A DNA stretch of 64,000 nt from Allacma fusca (lineage: Eukaryota; Arthropoda; Collembola; Symphypleona; Sminthuridae), in the NCBI GenBank assembly GCA_947179485.1, contig OX359249.1, forward strand, positions 48,187,415 through 48,251,414. Direction: 5' to 3'. Positions 22,981 to 34,406 of the stretch are shown here, one piece after another. Each line of letters begins with the position of its first letter. Position 1 is the stretch's first letter. The notes beneath the pieces were generated by a model. The model worked only from the letters and a program-made list of their open reading frames with translations, was not told the DNA's origin and did not search any database. The translations under genes and the position numbers were made by a program.

Positions 22981-24646
22981 CAGGGTTGCAAAATTGAAAA
23001 TACCATGACATTTTGGGCATTTCCTAATTTTGCATTTTAGGCGCTTTGGACATATTCAGCCTAGAGCGGGCATTTTCGCACCGATTTTTTGTATATCTTT
23101 ACCTATCTACTTGCATTTTATTTTGCATACTAAATCACCAAACAGTATGTTTAATTAGATAATTTTATGAAAAACAAATTATTACTATTTATGTTATATT
23201 ATTGTAAGATCTCGTTCGCATTCATGATGATGTATACTAGTGCATCGCATGGGTTCAAAGCAGTCGAACCTGTACCTGAACCTGGGCCCAAACTTTGGGT
23301 ACCTCAAAAGCGTGAACCTGTACCTGAAAATGTACCTATTTAACAGGTTCAAATTTTTCGATCCTGAACCTGACCCAATAGCGTTTTTGTAGTACCGGCA
23401 CCTGATTAGTACCTGAACCCGAAAAAGTACCCAAAAGACCTACACCCGGGTGCTTTTGGACCGGACCTGAATATGTTTGGGTACTTGAGAATCCGAACTT
23501 TTTTAAATTTTTTATCTTGTATTAAAAGTACAATTGGTATTTGTAGTACAAAATATATTTAAAATGGTTAAGAATGGAAGTTCACTGGTTCCTGGGACTC
23601 CCTGCCATTGCCTTTGCGGTGGAAATCGTTTTGTAAGCTTGAATTCACCAACTTTCAATCAATGAACCCAAACATTTCAGGTCTTTTGTGATCAGGTTCA
23701 GGTCTTTCATGTATTACAACTGGTCCTGACAGGTAAAATCAAAATGGGTTATTCTGTGTACCTGGCCCTGAACCTGAACCTGTACCCAATTTCACGGATA
23801 TAAAATATTGTACCCAGAAAAGACCCAAAATTATTGGGTCGAAAATACGTGCACCCATACTGAACCTGAACCTGGACCTGAACCCAAATACCCGGGTGCG
23901 ACCTGAACCCATGCGATGCACTAATGTATACTTACAAGACTTCGCGAGCAAACATTATTGTAAAGATGCAACATAAAAATATATAAGACAAGAATTTCGC
24001 AGTTTAAACACTGGTAATTAGCAAAAAGTAATTTTTGCGTTATACAATTTTGAACTCCTAAAATTAGTGTTTTACTTTGGGCAATAAAAATTTACTATGC
24101 AAGCTCCAAGTTCATAGCTCCATAATTTATAACCGCAAGTTCTTACATACATACATATGTAATAAATGGATAAAATTTAAAGCTCGTTATTAATGAAACT
24201 TCATTTTTTATAGAAATTTGTGTGTTGTATTTTTTACTATTATCAAAATTTGGCACATTTACACGCACTGGCCAAACATTTTTTAAACCCCGTAAAGTCT
24301 TCTACAGTATAATAGTGATGAGTGCTTGCAACTTTTAAAGCAAATGAATATATCATAATTTTTAAGGATTTTTACAAATAAATCTTTATTCATTTTTTAA
24401 AACACTGATTATAAATAATGAATTAGGACAGTTGAATTTTTTTATAAAATCAAGATTCATACTTTCTTCGGACTGGATGGGCATGAATGTTTTAAACAAA
24501 CTCCCATGTTCACTCTAGAGGATCAATAATGGTCATAGTGTATATGTTTTTACCAAAATGCCGAATATTCCTGCCCAAAATGCGGGGCATTTTCAAAGTG
24601 ACGCATTTTCATGGCATTTTCGGGACATTTTCATTTTTGTACCCTG
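22981..24646. mobile_element. hAT-like non-autonomous element 5 (GCATTTTGGG word), split by element 6
   Basis: Target duplication TAGCTTAT at 22971-22978 (two extra bases follow) and 24647-24654. The left end CAGGGTTGCAAAATTGAAAA pairs with the right end TTTTCATTTTTGTACCCTG. Subterminal GCATTTT, GGGCATTT and AAAATGC words occur on both sides. The CAGGG start and 8-bp duplication fit hAT. Without the nested copy it is about 970 bp, and no transposase is seen. Confidence 0.82.
23238..23923. mobile_element. hAT-like non-autonomous element 6 (ACCTGAACC word), 686 bp
   Basis: A perfect 20-bp terminal inverted repeat, TAGTGCATCGCATGGGTTCA, and its reverse complement at the right end. The target duplication ATGTATAC lies at 23230-23237 and 23924-23931. 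The body is iterated ACCTGAACCTG, GGGTACC and ACCCGAAA. It lies inside element 5 and is the younger of the two. Confidence 0.93.
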
Positions 24647-24654
24647 TAGCTTAT

Positions 24655-25203
24655 AGAATTGAATTGAAATCTTAAAAAGGTTGTCTTCGTCCCCTATTTG
24701 GCTGGGGGGAATGAACATGACAACTGAAAAAAATATCTAGAAAACTTGCTTAAAATGCAAATGTAGCAAGGAAAACGTTCAGCTCAACTGCATATATGAA
24801 GAAAATAATTTGTGGAAACCTGTATATGAAATTATCCTTCGTTCATACACTGGGAGTAGAACCAAAGTACCAGCTGAAAACCCTTCTAAACAGTTCTATT
24901 ACAGCATTTCATCTTGTAGAGAAATAGCATAATAACGAGAATATAATGTCACCTATCCAAACAATAAGGTGTTTGAACTTCCGTATTTGCACTTACAAAC
25001 ATTTCAGATTGAATGGTTGGGATTACGCTTCAATGGTATTATGAATTGTAACATATTATTAGGACTGACTTCCTACATGTTGTTCTCAGGAAGAATACGA
25101 CCTACTTAAAAGTAGCATTACACTAAGTAGGAATCGTCAACGTTTCTTCGAAGAGAGACGAACTGGGTAGCCATTTCAGTTTTAGGACCAGTGGTGAGAA
25201 GTC
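24655..25203. other. Upstream region of the multi-exon gene
   Basis: No repeat or separate gene is seen. It probably contains the promoter and 5' untranslated region, but no convincing TATA box or initiator stands out. Confidence 0.4.
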
Positions 25204-28200
25204 ATGGGTGTTTTGAATTCATGGGATAAAGGCCAGATCGTGGGAGCGTTTCTAGTGGCTTTTATATCCCTACCATTTTTTGTAGTATCAATTCCTTTAG
25301 CCAATCCCGCCACCGAAGATAAGGATATTATTTTTATTAAAATTGCAATAGCCCGGACACCTGTCACTAGCTTTACCAGTTACCCTATTCTTGTACAAGA
25401 CAGTAAAAATGGTGAAACCTTATACAGGCAACACACGGGAGCCCATAAAAATGGGAGGGTGATTTACCATAGAAAATCCAATGACATCGGTCAAAATGTT
25501 ATCATACTGTCGGATAGTGAAGATAATTTGGACTATACTAATGAGGGTGAGGACAACCGAATTTATGTGGTGTTGATTCAACATCCAGTAGCTGCCACCA
25601 TATACCACGCAGCGTATGCTTACGCAAGGTTAGTATTTATCCTCCCTATGTCCATATACCTGACACTACGAGTACATATCCAAGTGTGTTTGCATTAATT
25701 GTCACAACTACATCAAGTCGTCGTATGGTTGAAAACCACAAATACCTCATGTTATTTTTGGCAACCAGAAACGTTCCTCCTGGCGAGCCAGTTGATCCAT
25801 CCGTGATAACTGTTAACCGGGAACATCGTCGCATCGAATGGGATATTTGGGATGAAAGAGGTGGTCGAAGGAACAGAGCAGCTGCTTTCGGCTGGACAAC
25901 ATGCTTGGAAAGTTTCCTCATCCCTTGCAAACCCTCTTTCCCTGACATTGAAGAAGATGACGAAATCATTTACGATAATTTGACTAGCCTTCCTCTTAAA
26001 CAGGCTGAGAGATATCATTTTCAAACAGAGACTGGACTCGATGCTGGAGAGAATTTCGACTTCTTCGGGGACCTTGACGATACTAATCATCAAGCTAGTT
26101 TTGTTGGGGCAGTCACTGATACCGTTACTGATACGGTCCAATTCTTTGCTGATATTATTCACAGTGCCTCTGTCAGTAACAACCTATCTAACATTAAAAA
26201 CGCGGAAGATTTTCGTAAGCGTCTCGAATTCGATATACTAATGTATACACAGACACAGAATGACCATCATCGATTGATTCCACTAGCCTACATAAGGCAC
26301 GTGAAATAATCTAGTTTGTAGCAAATTTTCTTTCGTTTTTTGCAAAAATTTATATTATTGATTAAGGTCATTCATTTAGGTCAACATTTACGACTACATA
26401 ATTACAGAACAAGTAGCACGTTCAGGAAAACACAACGATTTTTTGTCGGCACATGAAATTTCATTCAAATTATTTTTCTAGTCTCGTTTGTATGAAATTT
26501 AATGGGGGTTTCAAGAAGCTACGCTACATTAAGAATTTTGGGTATGCCCGCCCGGTTCAGTTTCCTAGGAACGAAAGTGAAGAAAATGCAGAGAATGAGA
26601 AATTTCGGATGTTATCATTTTAACATGAAAGCCGGAAAAAATTACAGCAGAATGTAAAAAGCACTGGACTGCTTGCAGTTCCAACTTGCTTCTTGTATCA
26701 TCCCAGGTGAAAAATTGTGGACCTAGGAGCAATAATTTAGGGTGCAGTTTGAAATACAGGAAAAGTATTTTTTGCTTGCAACTTCTAGAAATACTGATCA
26801 TCTGACCCCACATTTTTGCACTTTTGCCTGCGATTTCTGAGCTGGGATGATGAAAGAAATGTGAAATACTGACAAAAATTTGTTACGATCCCGGTTTAAA
26901 AAATTACTTTCTTCTTGAAAGTGACAAAATAGCAGCGTCACAAATTCCTTCTTCTCCATATCTTTCTAGCTTCTGCTCGTGAAGATCATTTTTTTATCTC
27001 TCTCCCAATTTTTTTCGAGCACAATTATGTCCATACAGTCGCAGAAGAAAATTTGCTACAACTTGGGTAATTTAAAAATGCCATGGGTAATAAGCATATG
27101 GCACAAGAGACGAAATGGTCTAAGTGCGCATGCTTTTACATAGCCCGACTATTTTTCCTCTTAAGCGACGATATGTGGGCTAGAATGGGTGGAAATCGAT
27201 AATGTAATGTAATGTAAAAGCTTAATTGCCAAGTTTACACAGTGAAAGATACAAGCACTGATTTCCAGAAACTGACATTTATAATGGTCGTCCTGTGCAT
27301 TATTTTTTTCACTTGAGATTAAAAATTCCAACATAGTTTTGGATTTTATGGTTCTAGGCTATTTTGGGACTTCGAGTTATCTTCTTCATGGAATTGAATG
27401 GAGTTTTTTACTTATGCGTCTATTTTTTTCAGTGCTAAAAAATCCAACCAGTCGAGGTTTTATGAAAGGGCTGATGAACGACATGAACACTATCGGTAAA
27501 TACTCTTTCCCCGCTGACGGGAAAAATCGACAACCGAATGTCCTTTTGTCCGAAGGATACCGTGTTCTTGTAGGACTTTTCAATAACTCTGAATCAGATG
27601 AAGAGGCTGAGAATGTGACTATTTCAGTTTTTAATGGTAAGATATTTTTGAGAGTGCATCTCCTGAAAAGTGAACATGTCCTTGGTTAATAACTCGTGTT
27701 ACTATCTGAATGCGTTTTAAAAAGTAATACATATTGAATTAAGACGCAATGGAATTCAATTATTAAAAAATCGTAGCCAAAAGTGAAAACGCCCTTTTGT
27801 TATGAAAGTTATATTCAGAGTCCAGTGTTCCCTCGTGTTCTTCTGGATAATTACTTTTGATATTAATTTCTCCAGATATTCACTTTTCTGTCTTGGCGAA
27901 ATATTGTGTACACAAACTCTGAAGTCTCAATTGCAATATTTTAAATCGTGCAGATGACATGGAACCTCCAGCAACTCAAACCGTCAGAATTTCAGGACGA
28001 GGAATAAAGCAAACTGTAACGACTAGTAGCAGCTCTTCCTCGAGTAGCTCCAGCTCCGCATCCTCTTCCTCCTCCTCGTCATCAACTAAAGTTATTAGGA
28101 AGGGACCGGTAGAAAAAGAAAAAAGAGAAATAAACCCCCTAGCTCATGGAGAAAATGCATTGGGAATTGATGTAGACACGGCTGGCCGAGGTATTTTCAG

Positions 28201-30436
28201 CAATGGAGGACTCTTGTCAGGAATTATGACTGGGAAGGAAAATTCAGGAGGTTCTTCAGGTTTTAATGCTGAGGGCGTCCATGTCCAAGGATATATCCAA
28301 GGAAAAGTTGGTGGAAAGATTAATGGTGAAGACTGGAGAACATTCTGTGCGCGACCAAATCTATCAGAGGGGGATAAAACGTTTTGCAGTTGTCATATTG
28401 GAAAAGATTTTGCCTTCGGTATTAGCGAGGATCTTGGAGACTCCGTCAGTAAGTACCCCTTCTATTAGCTATCTTATAATTGATATGCAATAAAAATCAT
28501 TTTATAATCCGTAATCGTTTGATCGCTGTAGTTGATGTGAATCTTCCTTTGTCTCTTTCTAGGTCAAATCCTGACTGGTCACACAGTGAATGACAACCCC
28601 TCGGGAGCTGACGAAGTATTCAATTCACTTATTCCAGCACTTTTCTGTGGTACCACGGGTAAAGCCATAGATCTGGTCAATACCGTAATAGGGAAACATC
28701 TCGGATTGGACAAAGTTCTCGGAGTTATTGGTCAGGCTGCTGGCACAATTGCTGGAACAGTAGCAGGAGGTCCTGTCTGGTTGGCACAAGTAAGCTGAAT
28801 ATGTATTTCGACTGGTACGTGAAGTTGAATGATGTGAGCTGTTCCCTGTAATTTTATCTTTTCCAACAAAATATTTATTATATGATGGTCTTCAATAGTC
28901 CTGGTCAATTTTGCCAGTCACTTTTTTCTAACTTTTAATTTTAAATGAATATTGTCTTATCTATTCGCATTATCAAAAGTGTAAACAATTGCTTTTTATG
29001 TTTTGTAACAAAATTCAAATAAATAATATGTTTAACATTTAGCTGATACATCAAGGAATCAAAGTTCTCGCGCAGGGCCTCGGATTGGGAGAAATCATTG
29101 GAATGTCTTCTTCTGTCGGTGAGTTCCTGCAATTTTCGTTTCATTTTTGAGGTCGGGCCTTAAAACAATTCCCCTGGAAACTTCATTCCACTCAGGCAAA
29201 GTCTACGTTGTACGAATGGTTGTGTGCCAGCCCTTTCTGTTTGTAGGACAATACAATAACAACAAGCACAGCTCGCAACGGCAACGGCTAATGTCATGGA
29301 ATTTTTCTCCGCTCCAGTCCAGCTATGTACTTGAGTTAAATTCTTTCATTTATTTTTAGGGGGTGGTGGTATAATGAATGGTATAAGTGGACGAGCCCTT
29401 CATATTGAAGGAATCAAAACAAAATCTAATGGTAATAATTATTATTCATCCCAATTAGACTTTTAACTTACAATAAATTATAGTCCATGCTTGTTGGTGA
29501 TAGAAACTGCAATTTGTTTTTGGATTTTTAGAATCTGTCCCAGAAGTGCAAACTGATGTGGAAATTTTCGGCCATATTGGATGGAGAACCCAAGACGTGG
29601 ATTCCATGGATGACATCTCAGCAAACAGTGCATCCAGCTCATTTTCGGAATCGGCTTTTATGGGCATTGGGACTTGTCCTCTGGTTGAAGTAACTTTGGA
29701 GGATATCAATGAGTATGATAACATCCATGATGTCGCTAGACTTTACCATACAATCTTACGAACCAGTTGCATCGAAAAACAAAGTCTACTGCTGAGCGAC
29801 CTGCTTTTGGAAGGAGTACTTGTGATAAACTCTGACAAAACACTTTCCATGTCAGAGAACTGTCCGTCTTTGTGAGTTGTACATACGAATCATACCTACT
29901 GTGCGTCTTTCGGTGTTTTTATTATGTCTTTGGATTTCAGGAAGACACCGGTCATCCCTGAAAGACAATTTGATAGAATATCCCTTGCATTCAGTATTGC
30001 AGTATTCAGCCAGGTTTACATTGAGCAAGCTAGTCAGCCAGAACTTCACCCTATCAATCCCAGTGGTGACGCAATTTCAAAACCTGTTAATACCGTGCTG
30101 AAATATGCATTGACCTCAATAGAAGAATTCTGTAGAGTTTCCCGTGTTCATTACGTCAAACTTACTAGAGACTTGCTGAGGACACTCAAAACAGTGTTTT
30201 CCAAGTCCTTGCAAGACTTTTACAGATTCCGTAACTGCAACCAGTGTGACTCCGATTACAAAGTTGAAGCACACAATGATGTTCTGACATTACTGGGGGT
30301 TTTGCAATTTATCATCGAAGGACTTGGACCCCTCGAGACCCTTGGACATTCTGTCCAGAAGACATGGGTCAATTTCTTCAAAATAAATCATGACCAGTTA
30401 GTACGAAAACTACATCTTTACACGAAGGAGTTTTAG
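25204..30436 (+). CDS. Nine-exon gene of unknown function, about 954 residues
   Basis: Proposed exons: 25204-25628, 25685-26214, 27433-27636, 27954-28448, 28563-28789, 29043-29118, 29360-29431, 29532-29871, 29941-30436. Every junction is GT-AG and codon phases match throughout (2,1,1,1,0,1,1,2), giving one open frame ending in TAG. The start is the first ATG, in a good context (gtcATGG). Residues about 12-32 (IVGAFLVAFISLPFFVVSIP) form a hydrophobic segment, either a signal peptide or a membrane anchor. About 409-429 is almost pure serine. About 607-624 (GVIGQAAGTIAGTVAGG) is a Gly/Ala hydrophobic run. The C-terminal exon is helical-looking with a CNQC pair. I do not recognise the family. Exon 2 could instead start at 25718 (same phase, 11 residues shorter). 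The 26214-27433 join is the weakest, and the locus could be two genes. Confidence 0.75.
26215..26309 (+). other. Possible alternative 3' end of exon 2
   Basis: Exon 2's frame stays open past the GTAAGC donor at 26215 to a TAA at 26307-26309, with protein-like codon use (RLEFDILMYTQTQNDHHRLI). Either this is intron sequence, or a shorter product of about 350 residues ends here. Confidence 0.45.
26310..27432 (+). other. Long intron (part) of the unknown gene
   Basis: Rest of the proposed 1.2-kb intron 2, ending in the strong acceptor TTTTTTTCAG at 27423-27432. It may hide a small exon: after TTCATTTAG near 26380 a frame reads VNIYDYIITEQVARSGK before a stop. No transposon was recognised. Confidence 0.4.
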
Positions 30437-31179
30437 ATGTACTAATGAAACGGATCGCTGTTGCCGGTTACTACTGACGTTACGCTTCCTGCTTAGTCAA
30501 AACTTTAACTTCGTGTTACACTCTGTTGACAGTATCAGCAAATTTTGTAATGCAATAGAACATTCAGAATTAAATGAAATTTCTTTCAGCGAGATCGATG
30601 TTAATGAGTCTGGTTAGGAGACACATACTTAGACTTGTCTTACTGAGTGTTTTTTATATTGTTTTTGCTACTTCTTTTGACAGGAAAAATAGAAACGAAA
30701 TATATAACCGACGAATGTTTTCTCAATATTTTATGGTCTGGCAGCATCAATAATAATTATTGCAATAATTCTTTTAATCTAAACGAGTTAGGCTCGTAAA
30801 GTTTTTAATGACTAGGTACATATTTTCTGGATTTAAAAAACTTTCTTTTGGTTGGGTAACTTTTTCCTCTGTAGTTAGCCAGAAAATCGAATTCAAGCCA
30901 AAGTACGGGAACCTGTAAGACAATTGAATCTGTCGTGAATAGTTAATAACCTATACGATTGACCATTGCTTACACCATAAAATGGATTTCTGGATTTGAA
31001 AATTAACATAACGAATTTTTTAACTTGCTGGTTCCTATGAGTAAGGCGAGAACTTTGTGTGAAAATATTTATGCGTTGAAATTAGTTTAAAAAAAATAAT
31101 GCAACCCGCTGTGTTAACACAGCATCCCGGAATGCTTAGAATTTTTGTGCATAAATTTATATCCACTAATTACAGCAGT
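30437..31179. other. 3' flank of the unknown gene
   Basis: No second gene is seen. ATTAAA at 30569-30574, about 130 bp past the stop codon, is a possible weak polyadenylation signal. Confidence 0.4.
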
Positions 31180-31187
31180 ATTGGGAC

Positions 31188-31748
31188 CAGAGATGCGCAG
31201 CCTTCGAAGGCTAGCCTTCCAAGAAGGCTTCCTTGAAGGCGGAAAGGTAACTTTCTTAACGTTGCAGAAGGAATGGAAGGATGGGGATACTTTTTTCTGA
31301 AGGCTGAAGGAAGCCTTCACAAAAACTAGCAATGAAGGATTGTGAAGGAAGGCTTCCTAAATATTAGCCCTCTAAGGCCGTGAAGGCTTCCAGGTACACG
31401 ACATATCTATAACGTGTAAGCATAGCATATGAAACGACGTTTTGCTGCTCGCGCAACAATGCAGCCAATTCGTGAACTCACAACTGACAATGTGTGCCCG
31501 CTCTCTTCACTGCACTGAATCCTGCTGGTGCAAAAAGGTTTTAAGCGGGTTGTAGTTTAAAATTGAAGGAAGGCTATTTTTAAAAAGAAAGCTGAAGGCA
31601 AAAACGAGTGTAAATATTTTGTAAGGAAGGGTGAAGGAAGGCAGATTTTTTAGAGGGCTTCATTCTAGGATATGTTGAAGGGGAAATTTTTACTGAATTT
31701 TCGCCTTCGAAGGCTTGAAGGAAGGCTATTTCTTTTGCGCATCTCTGA
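31188..31748. mobile_element. hAT-like non-autonomous element 7 (GAAGGAAGGC word), 561 bp
   Basis: Target duplication ATTGGGAC at 31180-31187 and 31749-31756. The ends are the perfect 12-bp inverted repeat CAGAGATGCGCA / TGCGCATCTCTG, with an hAT-type start. The body is dense GAAGGCTTCC, GAAGGAAGGC and GGAAGGCTGAAGG in both orientations around a short unique middle (31385-31550). No coding capacity. Confidence 0.93.
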
Positions 31749-32644
31749 TTGGGACTCAAAGTACAACCAGGATATCAGGCAGGACATATCTTAAAGTTGC
31801 ATAGGAAGATTGTTTGTTATAGAAACACTCTGGCAAGAAGAATTCATGACAGAGTTGTAAGGGAGCGTACACAAATTACGTCACCCACAGGGTGGGTAGG
31901 TAGTTACAGTAATTGGTGGCCATTTATGACATAGTAGTAGGGTTCACATCAGCAAAGATGACGCCACCAAAATTTTCCTCTGTTTTTGAAGGTTCCTTAT
32001 ATTTTTCGCTTGTATTAATATATATATTCGCTTAGAATGACGCGAACATAAAAGGACAAATTCATTTCTGAATTCAAAGCGCAGAACCAAACGTTTATAT
32101 TTCAAGTTTGATTTTGGCGCGATTGATCTAGTGACATCATCTGTGTACAGGGTGGGTGGATTCAGCAATAAATGACAAATGGTGATGATGGGGTGGGAGG
32201 GTCTGAAATATCGACCTTTTTGGGTGACGTAATTTGTGTATGCTCCCTAAGTACAAAGTTCGCTTTCAGATTACGTCCACCATCTAGCCTGCAAAAGGGA
32301 AAACGTAACATGGGGGATCACGCCCATCATTCTCACTTTACCCTTACAGGCAGCGCCGTAAGCATTTCTGATTACAACCGATCTGTTCTCGCACCGGTTT
32401 CTTGCAACCGGTTGTACTGGCATTAAACATTAAAATATTTCCCAAAAGTTAATGATTAAAATCGATAATTTTGGAATTTACTGACTTTCGGGCGCTTTTC
32501 ATTAAAGACTATTAAAGTTATAAAGTTATTTTTCGTTTCCTTCTGTTTGTTCTTCCTTTATTGCTCAGTATTCTTTTGCAACCACATCAAATCTACCCAA
32601 GTCCCCGTAGTATATAATGTATCCATCCAACTATTGAAATAATT
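31749..32644 (+). repeat. Left arm of a large foldback element
   Basis: Without the MITE at 31861-32247, this arm is the reverse complement of 34346-34406 plus 41430-41880, about 510 bp at near identity by eye. It keeps ACATC at 32584-32588 as the uninterrupted target of the BEL insertion found in the other arm. Confidence 0.92.
31861..32247. mobile_element. PIF/Harbinger-like MITE, 387 bp
   Basis: The ends are a 26-bp inverted repeat with one mismatch (GGGAGCGTACACAAATTACG... on the left). The target duplication TAA is at 31858-31860 and 32248-32250. The opposite foldback arm (41762-41782) has a single TAA at this point, a clean empty site. A 3-bp TWA duplication and a GGG-start inverted repeat fit PIF/Harbinger. 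No transposase is encoded. Confidence 0.9.
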
Positions 32645-32653
32645 GATTACACC

Positions 32654-32822
32654 TCTAAACGCATAAAAGCTAAACGTATAACAGCTAAACGTATAAGCCC
32701 AATACGCCTAATGAGCTAAACGTATAAGGTATCTAAACGCATAATCACCTATACGTATAAGGTATCTAAACGTATAATCATCTATACGTATAGGATGTAG
32801 AAACGCATAAGGAGCAAAATGC
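32654..32822. repeat. CTAAACGTATAA word cluster
   Basis: About ten irregular copies of TAAACGYATAA and CTATACGTATAA. In style it resembles the subterminal words of the hAT-like elements, but no ends were found. Confidence 0.7.
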
Positions 32823-32824
32823 AT

Positions 32825-32995
32825 AATAATGCACAAGTAAATATTGACATTCAATTGAATTATGCTAGTGTTTTAATTGAGTTATCAAAACAATATTTCG
32901 CGTTGTTTTTAATACATTCCCTTGTAAGAGCATCGTTGTTAAAAGAGAACACTAGCATAATTCAAACGAATGTCAATATTTACTTGTGCATTATT
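32825..32995. repeat. Inverted repeat with arms of about 48 bp
   Basis: 32825-32872 (AATAATGCACAAGTAAATAT...CTAGTGTT) is the near-perfect reverse complement of 32948-32995, with a 75-bp loop. Confidence 0.9.
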
Positions 32996-33852
32996 ATTAA
33001 CAATTAAAGCTGTCAGATGCCTACTTTTTTAGTAGACTAGCTACTATTTGGGAAGGCAGTTTACTAAAATATCATGAGATCTACTAAGTCTATTTGATTG
33101 AAAAAGCTTCCAAACTCTACTTTTTTACATTTGTCTACAATTATTATTGTAAAATTATTCTGTGTAATGTTATTCTGAAATGTGAGCGCAATCAAGCGAC
33201 ACGTTTCCGACATTTTAGAACCTGGTACCTGTAAATTGTCGAATCATTAACGTCTTTCCATGTAAAAGTAGGTCTATCATTTGAACTCAAATTATGTTCA
33301 TTGTTTCATTTCTGCAGCATACTGTAGTAGTGCATTAATGTGAAGTAGTAGTATCATAAAATGAAAATGAAGTGGAAACCATTAAATATTTTTATTGTAT
33401 CCGTTAGTACTGAATAGTTACTTTTATTTAAATGTAATTACCCCATGTGCTATTATTTGACCTGATAAAATTAAAATGGGATGGGATTGTACTTTCAACG
33501 ATGGCTTACAAAACTAAAAGAAATTACTTTAGCATCGCAGAATCTGTTTGGAGGAATATGACAGTCCTAGTTGAGTACTTACTTTCGCTTCCAAGTAAAG
33601 TTTTTTCAACATTTATTTTTTATTAAATTGTCTCGCTAGAATTATTTTTGTCGACACAAACAGGGTTCTGCTTCCTTTCAGGAACCAACGCTGTCACTGA
33701 GCGCGTACTCGCTTTTATCAATAAATTGTGAACACAAGTGAAATCTAAAATATCCGTGGAATTCCTGGAAGCAATGACAGCTGTAAAAGTTCTAGAATGG
33801 ATTTGTGTATCATTTTATGATATGCTATTTGGTGACACAATTTGTTGAAACA

Positions 33853-34137
33853 TTTGGGCATTTTGGGCAGGGCAAGTTGGGCATTTTGGGAATTTTGGGC
33901 ATTTTCATGGCACCAAAATTGGATTACTAGGATATATTCAGAATATCCATCCAAATGCATGAAATCGCAGCCAAGGAAAAGTTACAAATGTGAATGTCTG
34001 GTTATTCGCGTATATTTTAATGGCAAAAACAGTCAAATCAATTTTATTTTATTGACATGTGATATCATTTATCACTCCTATGAAAATAAATTTCCTTTGT
34101 AAACAATAATATGAAATCAATTTAATTTAAAATAATG
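33853..34137 (+). repeat. 285-bp block shared with 43040-43324 (copy 1)
   Basis: Begins GGGCATTTTGGGCAGGGCAA and runs through AGAATATCCATCCAAATGCA to TTTAATTTAAAATAATG. It matches 43040-43324 in the same orientation with only a few differences by eye. Confidence 0.92.
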
Positions 34138-34401
34138 CCAATGAATTACTTGAATGGCCCTTAATAATCTGTCTGAGTATTTCCAACAAGAAGTTCAGTT
34201 TCAGCTACCATAATTTTAAGCTGGTTTACTTTATTGCGATTGTGAAATGTTTTAAAATCATAAAATTCGTTGTTTTCTTCGGCACAGATTAGACTTCAAC
34301 TTTACGTCGAAGAATTCTGAAAAACTTTGCTTGACATATCAATTTAATTATTTCAATAGTTGGATGGATACATTATATACTACGGGGACTTGGGTAGATT
34401 T

Positions 34402-34406
34402 GATGT
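34402..34406 (+). repeat. BEL target-site duplication, left copy (GATGT)
   Basis: GATGT directly precedes the 5' LTR. The same 5 bp follow the 3' LTR at 41430-41434. Five bases is the usual duplication of this integrase class. Confidence 0.93.

Larger units (their letters stand above)
32645..34345. other. Loop region of the large foldback, no gene seen
   Basis: Holds a cluster of CTAAACGTATAA words (32654-32822), a hairpin (32825-32995) and a 285-bp block shared with 43040-43324. The rest (33000-33850) is AT-rich with nothing recognised. Confidence 0.6.

Noticed and set aside
26550-26630. Possible duplicated exon resembling the acidic end of exon 3 (NESEENAENE against NNSESDEEAEN)
   Set aside because: Similarity is short and acidic-biased, followed by a stop, and no matching donor was found.
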